Below, in pieces: positions 26,263 through 35,225 of a stretch of DNA of 64,000 nucleotides. Each line of letters opens with the position of its first letter. The stretch's first letter is position 1. The position numbers and the translations under genes were made by a program. This stretch comes from JAFEDN01 sp963844565. GTDB lineage: Bacteria > Pseudomonadota > Gammaproteobacteria > Coxiellales > Coxiellaceae. The notes beneath the pieces were generated by a model. That model did no database searches, was not told where the DNA came from, and saw nothing but the letters and a program-made list of their open reading frames with translations. The stretch is from NCBI GenBank assembly GCA_963844565.1, contig CAWJON010000001.1, positions 1 through 64,000 on the forward strand, read 5' to 3'.

Positions 26263-27837
26263 ATGATTAATAATTTTTCAAAAATTTCATTCTATTTTAT
26301 TTTTTCCCTAACTGTTTTAAGTTTTTTTTATTATTTGGCGAGCATCTGGTCTTCTTGCCCGACTTGCTTTGGCATTACCAACTCGGATTTAACTTTCATA
26401 CCCGCGTTAACCCATAATTTAATTTATGAAAAGGGGCATTTTAGTAATTGGCATTTTTCAGCAACACCTTTTTTATTTCCAGACTTTGTTATCTCTTTAT
26501 TTTTCAGTTTAATCACCAAAAATATTATTTTAAATATTGCATTATCAGGCTTATTACAAATCACATTTTTTATAATAATAATTTCTCTTTTATTAACGTT
26601 AATCACCAACCATAAAATTAATTTGATTACGATATTGGCCCTAATATTTTCAACTTTCTTATTGTCAAACGAAGTCTCCAAATTACGAATTAATGAGCTT
26701 TTTTCAGCAATGTTTCAGTCAGCTTGCCACTTTGGTGGCTATTTAATGATTCTAATTTCCCTTTATTTCTTTCTCAAAATCTGCATGGGCACTAGAGTTA
26801 AACTCTATGTATCTTTATTCTTTTTCACTTCTATTATTAGCATAGTATCAGATGTTATTTTTGTCTTTTATTTGCTCATGCCACTCGTCCTAACTATCAT
26901 TTTATGCCGGCTCTTAAAATACTTTTCAAAAAAAAGTTTTATTCATCTACTTCTTTTATTAACTGTTACGGGGTTTTCTGGATATTTGCTTTACAATCAC
27001 CTTCCAATCCACTACCTCCGAGCGCATACTTTCTTTCATTATTCATCCATAAATTTTTTAGCCTTTATGGACGTTATGAGCAACTTCTTTATGAAAGATC
27101 CGCCAATCTTTATTCTATTTATCTCATTTTTACTTTTTGCCCCATTGTCATTAATTACATCATATAAAGATAACACTATCCTCGCCAATAAGTGGGTGAA
27201 TTTTATCATTTTTTGGATAATTGTTATGATAATATCTACTGTCCCAGCTTTTATATTAACCGACCAAAACCTTACTGATTTCCAGCAAAGTCATTATTTA
27301 GGTTTACGTCATTTACAAGGTCTAATTCTAACTCCCGTTTTTTTGGGACTACCTTTATTATTATACAAACATACCAATATAAATGAGCTTTTTTTAAAAA
27401 AAACCTTCGCAGCCAATATATTGCTTTTAATATGTATCGCTTCATTTAACCGGCCTCCTTTAAAAATCGCTAATTTCTTTTCTTATTACCCAATAGAAAT
27501 AGCATGTTTTGACGACTACGTTAAAAAAATGAACTTACATGCCGGATTAGCTAATTATTGGGACTCAAGGCCATTTACACTTTTTAACCGATCAAACACC
27601 TATCTGGCAGCAGTGAAGAATAATCTAAAACCTTTCAGTTTCCTGGGTACTACTGAATATTATAAAAAAAACGAATTTGATTTTATGATTTATAAATCTG
27701 GATATAATGTTTTTGATAAAGAATATCTCGCAAAACAAATAGGGAAACCTTCTGCAACTTTTAGTTGTCCCGGGGGATACGAATTCAATGCGTACAAAAA
27801 TAACGAAATGAAAGCTCTGTTCAAAAAGCACATATAA
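26263..27837 (+). CDS. Polytopic membrane protein of unknown function
   Basis: 524 residues with about ten hydrophobic segments, very rich in Phe, Ile and Leu, and a soluble C-terminal part of about 110 residues (from about 415, FFSYYPIEIACFDDYV). The general plan, with many membrane helices followed by a C-terminal soluble domain and a conserved-looking acidic pair early on (NSDL), recalls membrane glycosyltransferases of the GT-C type, and the gene follows a polyprenyl-phosphate glycosyltransferase, but I see no decisive motif. Base composition is more AT-rich than its neighbours. No clear ribosome site; the leader belongs to a repeat. Confidence 0.65.
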   Translation: MINNFSKISFYFIFSLTVLSFFYYLASIWSSCPTCFGITNSDLTFIPALTHNLIYEKGHFSNWHFSATPFLFPDFVISLFFSLITKNIILNIALSGLLQITFFIIIISLLLTLITNHKINLITILALIFSTFLLSNEVSKLRINELFSAMFQSACHFGGYLMILISLYFFLKICMGTRVKLYVSLFFFTSIISIVSDVIFVFYLLMPLVLTIILCRLLKYFSKKSFIHLLLLLTVTGFSGYLLYNHLPIHYLRAHTFFHYSSINFLAFMDVMSNFFMKDPPIFILFISFLLFAPLSLITSYKDNTILANKWVNFIIFWIIVMIISTVPAFILTDQNLTDFQQSHYLGLRHLQGLILTPVFLGLPLLLYKHTNINELFLKKTFAANILLLICIASFNRPPLKIANFFSYYPIEIACFDDYVKKMNLHAGLANYWDSRPFTLFNRSNTYLAAVKNNLKPFSFLGTTEYYKKNEFDFMIYKSGYNVFDKEYLAKQIGKPSATFSCPGGYEFNAYKNNEMKALFKKHI

Positions 27838-27968
27838 TATTTTTAATCACAAATTCATTTAAAATAATTATAATATTTAAGATAATTTTAACATAAAATT
27901 AATCAGTCCTGTAAAAACAGACGAATTTTGTTAGAATTTTAAAAATATTGATGAGATTAAAGACTACT

Positions 27969-28012
27969 AAAAAACTCCAAATCCACTCCGGCTTGTTCAG
28001 CGACATCCGTGG
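27969..28012 (-). repeat. Fragment of nested inverted-repeat element (right end, reversed)
   Basis: The stretch ccaaatccactccgg-cttgttcagcgacatccg matches the reverse complement of the element's right end as seen at 53637-53678. It stops after about 44 bases. A complete copy in the opposite orientation lies 125 bases further on. Confidence 0.7.
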
Positions 28013-28136
28013 TGGTTTATATCCTCGCATCGGCGAAGCCTATGCAGTGAGTTTGAAAATTGCATAGGATTATCGATATTCTATTTCATCTTTAATAGAG
28101 ATCTTTTTTTCAAAAAATTGATATCCGAGTTTTCAG

Positions 28137-28489
28137 ACAGTCGCAAAGTAATAACAAGAAAAGATTTAAAATATTGGCGAGGCAGGTACTTAATACTGAG
28201 ATGAACTGATACGTCCTGCCTAGCTTTGTTCAGCGCATCCGCCAACAAGCTTTGCAACGGGTGCCAGTGGTAAGATGCAGTGGAGATGTTTTCGCGCACA
28301 ACGAAGCCAATTCGGAAACGAGTTTAACATGATAAGAGTTCACCAGGCACAATGGCGCTTACAAAGTATTGCACCCGCTATTGATGGCGTAGTGAGCACG
28401 AAAACATCTCCACTGACGGGCCCCGTTTAGACAATCTTGCGAGTAGGCGGATGTCGCTGAACAAAGCGGAGTGGATTTAGAGTCTTTTA
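28137..28489 (+). repeat. Nested inverted-repeat element, complete (copy C)
   Basis: Left flank tcgcaaagtaataacaag through ggcgaggcaggtactta, outer arms 28223-28243 and 28446-28467, inner arms 28278-28294 (cagtggagatgttttcg with a small local duplication) and 28399-28417 (cgaaaacatctccactgac). The loop holds no gene; a 72-codon frame across it is translated repeat. The remaining bases 27838-27968 and 28013-28136 show nothing recognisable. Confidence 0.88.
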
Positions 28490-28520
28490 GTTATTCATAG
28501 TTTTTGGTAGCGAATTTTTG

Positions 28521-28526
28521 TATAAT
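28521..28526 (+). promoter_or_regulatory. Likely -10 box (TATAAT) for the aminotransferase gene
   Basis: A perfect TATAAT lies 34 bases before the start codon of the gene at 28560, just outside repeat copy C. The -35 region (tagttt at suitable spacing) is poor, so the assignment is tentative. Confidence 0.4.
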
Positions 28527-28559
28527 GTGACAATTTCGATTATCAGCTAGAGGTTTACC

Positions 28560-29939
28560 ATGGCGACTTCAATCCAAGCATTAATTCAAAATAAAATACC
28601 TGAACAGTTTGAACTATATGACCACTATTTAAATCATCAATTACTCCGAGTTTTAAAAACATTAGGATTTGACAAAAAATATGTCCACGCTGAAAATCAG
28701 TATCTATTTGATGCAGACAACAATCGTTATTTGGATTTATTAAGTGGTTATGGTGTTTATTCCTTTGGTCGTAACCATCCAAAAATTATCCAAGCACTCA
28801 AAGAGACACTCGATGCAAAATTGGCCAATATGGTACAATTTGATTGTCCGCTCCTGGCCGCTTGTTTTGCTGAAAAATTAGCGGGTTACCTTCCTTCACA
28901 TCTCAATAAATTTTTCTTTTGCAATTCAGGCACTGAAGCAATAGAAGGGGCCATCAAATTTGCCAGAGCTGCAACCGGTAGAGAGAAAATGTTAGGTTGT
29001 AGCGCAGGCTTTCACGGGCTGACCACGGGATCTCTTGCTTTGAATGGCAGCGAAGTATTCAAAAAACCATTTTATCCTTTGTTACCGGCAGAACACGTAC
29101 CTTTTAATGATATTGAGGCCTTGGAAAAAGCGCTGTCCACCAAACAGTTTTCTTGTTTTGTTCTTGAACCGATCCAAGGAAAAACTGTCAACATACCCGA
29201 TCCTGATTACCTATCCAAAGTTACCGAGCTATGTAAAAAATACCAAACCCTATTAATCATTGACGAAATACAAACCGGTGTGGGTCGAACCGGAAAATTT
29301 TTAGCCCAGCAACATTGGGGTCATATTGAAGCAGATATCGTGACCTTGGCGAAGGCGTTATCCGGTGGCTTCATTCCCATCGGAATTATTGCGATGAGAG
29401 CATGGATATTTGAAAAAACCTATCGCAATATGGAGAATGCCGTGGTTCATTCTTGTACTTTTGGACGGAATGATTTAGCAATGGCAGCAGGTATTGCGAC
29501 CTTGGACATTTTAGCCGATGAAAATTTTATGGAAAAAGCCTCAGTTCAGGGCGAAAAACTTCTGCAACGCTTAAAAGATAAATTATTACATTTTGAAATG
29601 GTTAAAGAGGTGCGTGGCAAAGGGATGATAATCGGTATTGAATTTTGCCCACCCAAAAGCCTTAAATTACGTGCTGGATGGACCATCCTGGAGACCGCCA
29701 ATAAAGGCTTATTCTGTCAATTGATTGTGATTCCTCTTTTTCGTGATTTTCGTATGATCACCCAAGTCGCAGGACCCGGCTGTCATGTGATTAAACTATT
29801 GCCGCCATTAACGCTCTCTGATGAAGATATTGAAGAAGTAGCTAATGCTTTTGAGACTGTGGTCGGCGCAGCGCATCGTTTCCCAGGCGCAATTTGGGAT
29901 TTAGGCAAAAGCCTAGCCAAGCATTCCCTTTTAAAATAG
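28560..29939 (+). CDS. hpnO: Class III aminotransferase, probable hopanoid HpnO
   Basis: 459 residues, PLP-dependent. Motifs: FFCNSGTEAIEGAIKFAR (119-136), LLIIDEIQTGVGRTG (231-245) and TLAKALSGGF with the PLP lysine at 265. Proteins of this length and wording include HpnO, which makes aminobacteriohopanetriol from ribosylhopane; the window's other hopanoid genes support that role, but ornithine-type aminotransferases are similar, so the substrate is inference. Ribosome site AGAGG before the ATG. The last 54 bases of the gene, including the stop codon, are repeated at 30702-30754, on the far side of hicAB. Confidence 0.8.
   Translation: MATSIQALIQNKIPEQFELYDHYLNHQLLRVLKTLGFDKKYVHAENQYLFDADNNRYLDLLSGYGVYSFGRNHPKIIQALKETLDAKLANMVQFDCPLLAACFAEKLAGYLPSHLNKFFFCNSGTEAIEGAIKFARAATGREKMLGCSAGFHGLTTGSLALNGSEVFKKPFYPLLPAEHVPFNDIEALEKALSTKQFSCFVLEPIQGKTVNIPDPDYLSKVTELCKKYQTLLIIDEIQTGVGRTGKFLAQQHWGHIEADIVTLAKALSGGFIPIGIIAMRAWIFEKTYRNMENAVVHSCTFGRNDLAMAAGIATLDILADENFMEKASVQGEKLLQRLKDKLLHFEMVKEVRGKGMIIGIEFCPPKSLKLRAGWTILETANKGLFCQLIVIPLFRDFRMITQVAGPGCHVIKLLPPLTLSDEDIEEVANAFETVVGAAHRFPGAIWDLGKSLAKHSLLK
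29886..29939 (+). repeat. Direct repeat, copy 1 (3' end of hpnO)
   Basis: The sequence from ggcgcaatttgggatttagg to the stop codon is repeated with two differences at 30702-30754. The two copies bracket hicAB. Confidence 0.85.
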
Positions 29940-29989
29940 ATGTTAGTTTGGTGTGGGGCCATGAATAAACGGGGTTTTCAGCCAACATA

Positions 29990-30319
29990 TTAAAATTGTT
30001 CAGCAGCTTGTTTCAATGTCTCGCAAATCCAATGGTTTAAACTTTGTCCATGTAATTTGGCAGAGATATAGGCCGCCTTATGAAGCTCAGGACTGAGGCG
30101 AAGATTTAGTTTGCCCGAGAAAGGCCGCTCTGGTTGCTCATGACGTTGCTGACAAAACGCCAAATAATCTTCTATTGAATCCCTAAACGCACATTTTATT
30201 TCTTCAGGTGTTTTTCCTTGAAAGGTAATAACATCTCTCACATTAATCACTTCACCGTGAAATATATTTGCCTCGTCATCAAATTCAACGTGCCCAATAT
30301 AGCCTTTGTAATTTAACAT
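29990..30319 (-). CDS. hicB: HicB-type antitoxin with ribbon-helix-helix domain
   Basis: 109 residues. Residues 1-65 show the HicB fold (YKGYIGHVEFDDEANIFHGEVIN, FQGKTPEEIKCAFRDSI), and the C-terminus has the ribbon-helix-helix part (GKLNLRLSPELHKAAYISAKLHGQSLNHWI) that binds operator DNA. It neutralises HicA and probably represses the pair. It overlaps the toxin gene by 7 bases, toxin first, the usual hicAB order. Confidence 0.9.
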   Translation of the reverse strand: MLNYKGYIGHVEFDDEANIFHGEVINVRDVITFQGKTPEEIKCAFRDSIEDYLAFCQQRHEQPERPFSGKLNLRLSPELHKAAYISAKLHGQSLNHWICETLKQAAEQF

Positions 30320-30570
30320 GGTTTAATTCCTGCTTCTTTTAGGAAACGCCTCACTGAAACCAGTGCCCCTTTGTCAATTTCTTTTCGCGGATGTGGCCGA
30401 TGAAATACGGCTCTTATTCCATTTAAAGAAATTCTGACTCTTGAACCTTGGCCTTCAGATATGTCTGCATTGAGTACCTCAAACAAGGATTCAACACCTT
30501 TCCATGCAATATTCGATTTAATCGGTATCGCAAATATATTCTCCAAGGTTTTCTTTGACTTTCCTCTCAC
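30313..30570 (-). CDS. hicA: HicA-type mRNA interferase toxin
   Basis: 85 residues. The dsRBD-like HicA fold is visible in SKKTLENIFAIP, GSRVRISLNG and the catalytic His region AVFHRPHPRKEIDKGALVSVRRFLKEAGI. Predicted to cleave mRNA when antitoxin is lost. The pair lies between two copies of the hpnO 3' end, which suggests it was gained as a unit. The N-terminal MRGKSKKTLENIF is somewhat longer than in small HicA proteins. Confidence 0.9.
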   Translation of the reverse strand: MRGKSKKTLENIFAIPIKSNIAWKGVESLFEVLNADISEGQGSRVRISLNGIRAVFHRPHPRKEIDKGALVSVRRFLKEAGIKPC

Positions 30571-30701
30571 GCACCAATAGTACTATATTTTAGTACTAAA
30601 AGCAAGCAGTTAAAGTCAATATAGATTCGTAATCGTAGGTTCGAGGTTCGACCACTCCCACCTGCATTTAAAATCAAATACTTACAGTAATTTTTTTAAA
30701 G

Positions 30702-30754
30702 GGCGCAATTTGGGATTTAGGCAAAAGCCTAGTCAAGCATCCCTTTTAAAATAG
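30702..30754 (+). repeat. Direct repeat, copy 2 (hpnO 3' end remnant)
   Basis: 53 bases matching the end of hpnO (including its stop codon), with one substitution and one missing base. It is not part of any gene here and marks the downstream side of the hicAB block. Confidence 0.85.
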
Positions 30755-30792
30755 TGGTTTGACTTGGAAATATGAATAAATTATTATAGTTT

Positions 30793-31392
30793 ATGATTTT
30801 TTCTTCTACTTTATTGATAGCTTTTATTATTTTTGCCATTGTTAGCAGCATTACTCCTGGCCCAAATAATACGATGCTGTTAATTTCGGGAGTTCATTTC
30901 GGATTTAAAAAAACTCTACCGCATTTATGGGGCGTAACTTTAGGCTTTGCACTATTGTTGTTGACCACAAGTTTGGGGTTAGGGGGTATTTTCAGCAAAT
31001 GGCCTTTTTTATTTACTTTATTAAAGTATGTCAGCGCTATCTACTTAATCTATTTAGCCTGGAAAATTTTATCTGCTGGACAATTTAGAGTTAATCTAAA
31101 AGCCCACAAACCTCTCTCTTTTTTACAAGCGGTTTTGTTTCAATGGGCAAATCCCAAAGCTTGGATCATGGCGATTATTGCTATTACTACCTATGCGCCT
31201 CCTAGCCATTTTTGGACGAATATGGGTTTTATTTTATTGGCCTTTCTTATTTTTGTATTTTTAAGCGGCGGTGTATGGACGATGTTTGGCCAGTGGATTC
31301 AACGTTTTTTAGATCGACCTGCTTATTTACGTACTTTCAATGCCATTATGGCTGTCCTATTACTCTTTTCTCTTTACCCACTGTTGACCTAA
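30793..31392 (+). CDS. LysE/RhtB family amino-acid exporter
   Basis: 199 residues with six hydrophobic segments and the family signature SSITPGPNNTMLL at residues 18-30, followed by GVHFGFKKTLPHLWGVTLGF. Predicted to export an amino acid or derivative across the inner membrane; the substrate is unknown. No clear ribosome site. It lies alone between hicAB and the convergent MFS gene. Confidence 0.92.
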   Translation: MIFSSTLLIAFIIFAIVSSITPGPNNTMLLISGVHFGFKKTLPHLWGVTLGFALLLLTTSLGLGGIFSKWPFLFTLLKYVSAIYLIYLAWKILSAGQFRVNLKAHKPLSFLQAVLFQWANPKAWIMAIIAITTYAPPSHFWTNMGFILLAFLIFVFLSGGVWTMFGQWIQRFLDRPAYLRTFNAIMAVLLLFSLYPLLT

Positions 31393-31455
31393 TAATGATA
31401 TTCGGGAATATTCTTACTACTCATTAGTATTACAGCGGATCAATCTAGAAAGTTC

Positions 31456-32616
31456 CTATTTCTTGTTTCTAGCAACATAAATTAGCCAGGGCAAAGAAGC
31501 CAGTTGCAACACCAAGATAAATAGAACAATCAGAAAAATCGATTGATCATAAAGTAAGCCCATTATTGCACTGCCTGCAAACCAAGCCACTCCATACCCA
31601 AGGTTAAAAAAACCGTAGGCTGAAGCACGCTTGTCGCTTCCAACCATTTCTCCAACCACTGCGCGCATCAGTGATTGGTGAGCGCCCATTCCTATCGCCC
31701 ATAAAGCAACGCCAATTAAGGCCAACGAAAAGTTCCCGAAGAAAACCATCGGTGCAAATAATGCTGAGACTAGGGTGACAAAAATCAAAATCCAAAAACC
31801 AAAACGATCATATAGCCAACCTAAAAGAGGGGCCATTCCACCATCAATACCCATCGCCAGTGCATAGGCGATTGGTATCCATGCAGGGCCCAACAATTTT
31901 GTCTTTTCAAAATGATAAGCCACCAGAGGGAAATCAGCGAATCCAGCAGCAATAAAAAGAGAACCGATCCAATAAATCCAAAAGAGACGCGGAATCCCCG
32001 CACTATGGAATTCAATCCGTTTTGTAAAAAGCTCATGTGGTTTAGGGTAAAGTTTTTTGGCAAACAGCAAACTGGCTAATGCCAATACCGCAGGAATCGC
32101 TAAAATAGCAAAAGCGAAATGATACTGACTTCCCCCTTTAAAGTATAAAACAGCAGCAACGATTAAGGGTCCTGTCATCGCGCCAATCTGATCCATGGCT
32201 TCGTGCAAACCGAATCCCCAGCCCATACCGATTTCTTGCCCAGCATGAGATAGCATCGCATCACGTGCCGGAGTGCGTATGGCTTTACCAAACCTTTCCA
32301 AAATAATTAATACAGCAGCGATAAACCAATGGTTAGCAAAAGCCAGTAAAGGAACAGCCAGTAAATTGATGATATACCCAACAATGGTAATGCCCCAATA
32401 ATTTTGGCTGCGGTCTGCCCAATAACCTGAAAAAATACGGAATCCATAACCGATTAATTCACCAAAACCCGCAACGAAACCAACCACGGCGGCGCTTGAA
32501 CCCAGAATCGCCAAAAAAGGCCCCGTAATACTCCGGGCGCCTTCATACGTAATATCAGCAAATAAGCTGACCACTCCTAACAGCAGAATAAAGCGGAATG
32601 CTTTATTTTTTATCAT
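31456..32616 (-). CDS. Major facilitator superfamily transporter
   Basis: 386 residues with 11-12 hydrophobic segments and an MFS-type loop (FRIFSGYWADRSQNYW after helix 2, repeated as LLGWLYDRFG after helix 8). Start is 4 bases downstream of the hpnG stop, so it is the last gene of the squalene/hopanoid operon. The substrate is unknown; its place in the operon may mean a role in hopanoid handling, but that is only context. Confidence 0.85.
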   Translation of the reverse strand: MIKNKAFRFILLLGVVSLFADITYEGARSITGPFLAILGSSAAVVGFVAGFGELIGYGFRIFSGYWADRSQNYWGITIVGYIINLLAVPLLAFANHWFIAAVLIILERFGKAIRTPARDAMLSHAGQEIGMGWGFGLHEAMDQIGAMTGPLIVAAVLYFKGGSQYHFAFAILAIPAVLALASLLFAKKLYPKPHELFTKRIEFHSAGIPRLFWIYWIGSLFIAAGFADFPLVAYHFEKTKLLGPAWIPIAYALAMGIDGGMAPLLGWLYDRFGFWILIFVTLVSALFAPMVFFGNFSLALIGVALWAIGMGAHQSLMRAVVGEMVGSDKRASAYGFFNLGYGVAWFAGSAIMGLLYDQSIFLIVLFILVLQLASLPWLIYVARNKK

Positions 32617-32620
32617 AGGT

Positions 32621-33349
32621 TTATGCAGGTTCCAGAATAGGTTGCTTAGTCCAACTCAAATTGGCGCCAGTCATTTTTAAGGTTTGTTGAGCTAAATTAA
32701 ATCCTTTAGCAAGCTGCAACAAATATCGCAAAGTATTAGGATAACGCGAAAGATTCAAAGCCAACTGCCACGGCCGAAGAGCGCCTTCTGCTGTTAAACT
32801 GTGTTTGAACCAATGCGGCAAGGCTTGATCAGACGAGTCAACGATCGCTCTTAAAGCCATAAAAGGTAAATTAGCCTGAGAGGCAACCTTAGCCACAGCA
32901 ACACTCTCCATATCAACAGCCGTTGCTTTATGTTTAGCAAAGAGTGCTTTTTTCTCGGCGACCTCGGTAAGGATTTTGTCAGATTGGTAGAGACTGCCAG
33001 CCATCACAACAATTTCTTTAGGCAACCATGGTTTAATTTGATTGATCCACCGGGGATCGACCTGAAAAGTCATTTCTTCATTAAAAATATATTCAGGCAT
33101 AATTAAGTGGCCTGAAGTAATCCCTGGAGCTATTCCTCCCGCTAATCCCCAACTCACTAAAGATTCCGCACCATATTCAAGTAATCGTTCAGCACCTTTT
33201 TCAGCGAATTGGGCACCTACTCCGCTGACATGTAACAAAACTTCATCGGATAATGCGATCGTTTCCCCCACCTGAAATCGTTTGGATAGGAGTGTCTGCG
33301 CCTCAATCGGCATTGGAGACAACACTCCAATTCGGTATTTATTTCTCAT
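32621..33349 (-). CDS. hpnG: Adenosylhopane nucleosidase/phosphorylase HpnG
   Basis: 242 residues of the purine nucleoside phosphorylase/MTA nucleosidase fold: IGVLSPMPIEAQ at the N-terminus, LVSWGLAGGIAPGI, and AVDMESVAVAKVA (the conserved Glu of the family). In hopanoid clusters this protein removes adenine from adenosylhopane made by HpnH. Its ATG overlaps the end of shc by 11 bases, supporting the assignment over a general nucleosidase. Confidence 0.88.
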   Translation of the reverse strand: MRNKYRIGVLSPMPIEAQTLLSKRFQVGETIALSDEVLLHVSGVGAQFAEKGAERLLEYGAESLVSWGLAGGIAPGITSGHLIMPEYIFNEEMTFQVDPRWINQIKPWLPKEIVVMAGSLYQSDKILTEVAEKKALFAKHKATAVDMESVAVAKVASQANLPFMALRAIVDSSDQALPHWFKHSLTAEGALRPWQLALNLSRYPNTLRYLLQLAKGFNLAQQTLKMTGANLSWTKQPILEPA

Positions 33350-35225
33350 TAATCAAACGCCGATAATTTGCTAGAGCCCAGAAGGGAAAATATTTACAGT
33401 AACCATGATATAGCAAATAAAAAACTCTTGGAAAACCAGGAGCTGTGAACCACGGATCTGTCCACAAACCGTCCTCCTCTTGAGTACTCAATAAATATTG
33501 TACCCCTCGGCTCACTGCAATACTGGCAACTTCCCCCGCTGCCATTAAACCCAGTAATGCCCAGGCGGTTTGATAGGAAGAACTGGGTTGATAATCATGG
33601 CTAAGATCAAAATAACTATCATTATGTTCGCCCCATCCGCCGTCTGGATGTTGTTTTGATTCTAGCCACTGGACGGCGCGGCGAATAGCAGGATTCTGAC
33701 GATCGATTTTAGCTGCTTCTAGGGCGACTAGCGAAGACCAAGTTCCATAAATATAATTGGTGCCCCATCTTCCAAACCAAGATCCATTGCTTTCTTGCTC
33801 TTTTAGTAAATAGGCAACAGCCTTAGAAACTATTTCCCAGTCGTTTTGTCTGTTTAGATAGGCGAAAAAAGTAATACAACGTGCAGTGACATCGCTGGTT
33901 GGCGGATCTAACAGCGCACCATGATCTGCAAAAGGAATTTCGTTTAAATAATAGTAGGTATTATTTTGGTCAAAAGAAGCAAATCCACCGTTTTGGCTTT
34001 GCATTCCGGCTAACCAATCCGCAGCCCGATTAAGAGCGAATTGATATTCTTCAGGCGCTTGTTCACACATTGCCCAACCAACGACTGCAGTATCATCCAA
34101 GTCTGGATAATAATCGTTGTTATATTCAAAAGCCCAGCCACCTGGAAGCAAATTGGGTTGATAATTTTGCCAATCCGCCGGACCTTTTAAAATTTGTTTT
34201 TGCTTTAACCAGTGTAGTCCAGCTGACGCGGCTTCCTTACTCCGCAAAGAACCTTCCGCTTGTAAAGCTAAAATAGATAAACCGGTATCCCAAACTGGAG
34301 AAAGGCAAGGTTGGCAATAAGCCCATGCTTCATGCCTTACTATTAATTTTTGCAACGCCCGCCATGCGGTAGCGCTATGATGATGTTCTTTAGAGTAGCC
34401 CAATAAGAGTAAGGCCTTATAAGCGAACAGCATGGCTGGAAATATGGCTCCCAAACCATCTTCGCCATTCAATCGGGGGACAATCCAATTATCTGCTTTT
34501 TTTAAAGCTTTTTGACGAATTTTTTTAGGGATATACGGTTCAATACCGCGACCCAATTTATCTAAAAATAAAAAACATCGGTTTAAAAAAGAGCGAATTG
34601 GAAAGTAATGCCGCTCTTGGTTAGGGGGAGTTAAGAACAATTCGGAAATATGAACGTTGCGTGGATTTTTTGCTTTCGGCTTCAGGCTGCAAATAATTAA
34701 CAATGGCGCCATCACCGTGCGAGACCAATAAGAAACTTTATCCAGGTGGAATGGAAACCATTTTGGCAGCAAAAAAACTTCAACGGGGATAAAAGGGACT
34801 GCCCGCCAAGGCACTTGTCTAAACAAGGCAAGCAAGATGCGGGTGAAAACGTTGGCTTTTGCTGCTCCGCCCAATTGTAAGATCCGTTCACGTGCCAATT
34901 GCATATGTGGCTCGTCTTCAGAATCCCCCACCATTTTTAATGCATAGTACACTTTAACGGAGCAACTAATTTCGGCTTTTCCACCATAATACAACGGCCA
35001 TCCGCCCTCCGCATTTTGTTTTTTGCGAAGATAAACAGCCATTTGCTTTTCCAAGGGGATGTCCACCTCGCCTAAATAATGCATCAGTAAAATAAACTCT
35101 GCTGGAATAGTGCAGTCAGCCTCTAATTCAAAGCACCAATGCCCATCTGTTTTTTGCGAAGAAATTAAAGCATGACAAGCCCCGCTGATGGCTTCATTGA
35201 TATCAATTTCAGAACTTACCTTCAT
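33339..35225 (-). CDS. shc: Squalene-hopene cyclase
   Basis: Cyclises squalene to hopene at the membrane. 628 residues, standard length. The protonating DxDD motif is DLDDTAVVGW at residues 375-384, and several QW repeats are visible (KQNAEGGWPLYYGG; QSQNGGFASF; QESNGSWFGRWG; KQHPDGGWGEHND; STQEEDGLWT). Its start overlaps the squalene synthase gene by 17 bases. The product feeds HpnH. Confidence 0.96.
   Translation of the reverse strand: MKVSSEIDINEAISGACHALISSQKTDGHWCFELEADCTIPAEFILLMHYLGEVDIPLEKQMAVYLRKKQNAEGGWPLYYGGKAEISCSVKVYYALKMVGDSEDEPHMQLARERILQLGGAAKANVFTRILLALFRQVPWRAVPFIPVEVFLLPKWFPFHLDKVSYWSRTVMAPLLIICSLKPKAKNPRNVHISELFLTPPNQERHYFPIRSFLNRCFLFLDKLGRGIEPYIPKKIRQKALKKADNWIVPRLNGEDGLGAIFPAMLFAYKALLLLGYSKEHHHSATAWRALQKLIVRHEAWAYCQPCLSPVWDTGLSILALQAEGSLRSKEAASAGLHWLKQKQILKGPADWQNYQPNLLPGGWAFEYNNDYYPDLDDTAVVGWAMCEQAPEEYQFALNRAADWLAGMQSQNGGFASFDQNNTYYYLNEIPFADHGALLDPPTSDVTARCITFFAYLNRQNDWEIVSKAVAYLLKEQESNGSWFGRWGTNYIYGTWSSLVALEAAKIDRQNPAIRRAVQWLESKQHPDGGWGEHNDSYFDLSHDYQPSSSYQTAWALLGLMAAGEVASIAVSRGVQYLLSTQEEDGLWTDPWFTAPGFPRVFYLLYHGYCKYFPFWALANYRRLINEK

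Noticed and set aside
28081..28299. 72-codon frame in the gap before hpnO
   Set aside because: Lies in repeat copy C; the same kind of frame occurs at 53644-53859 in copy E, so it comes from the repeat.
30620..30662. tRNA-like sequence (ggttcgaggttcgacc followed by cactcccacc)
   Set aside because: It resembles a T-arm and acceptor end but no D-arm or anticodon arm can be drawn upstream and the stem pairing is poor. It could be a leftover of an integration site, but I do not call a tRNA.
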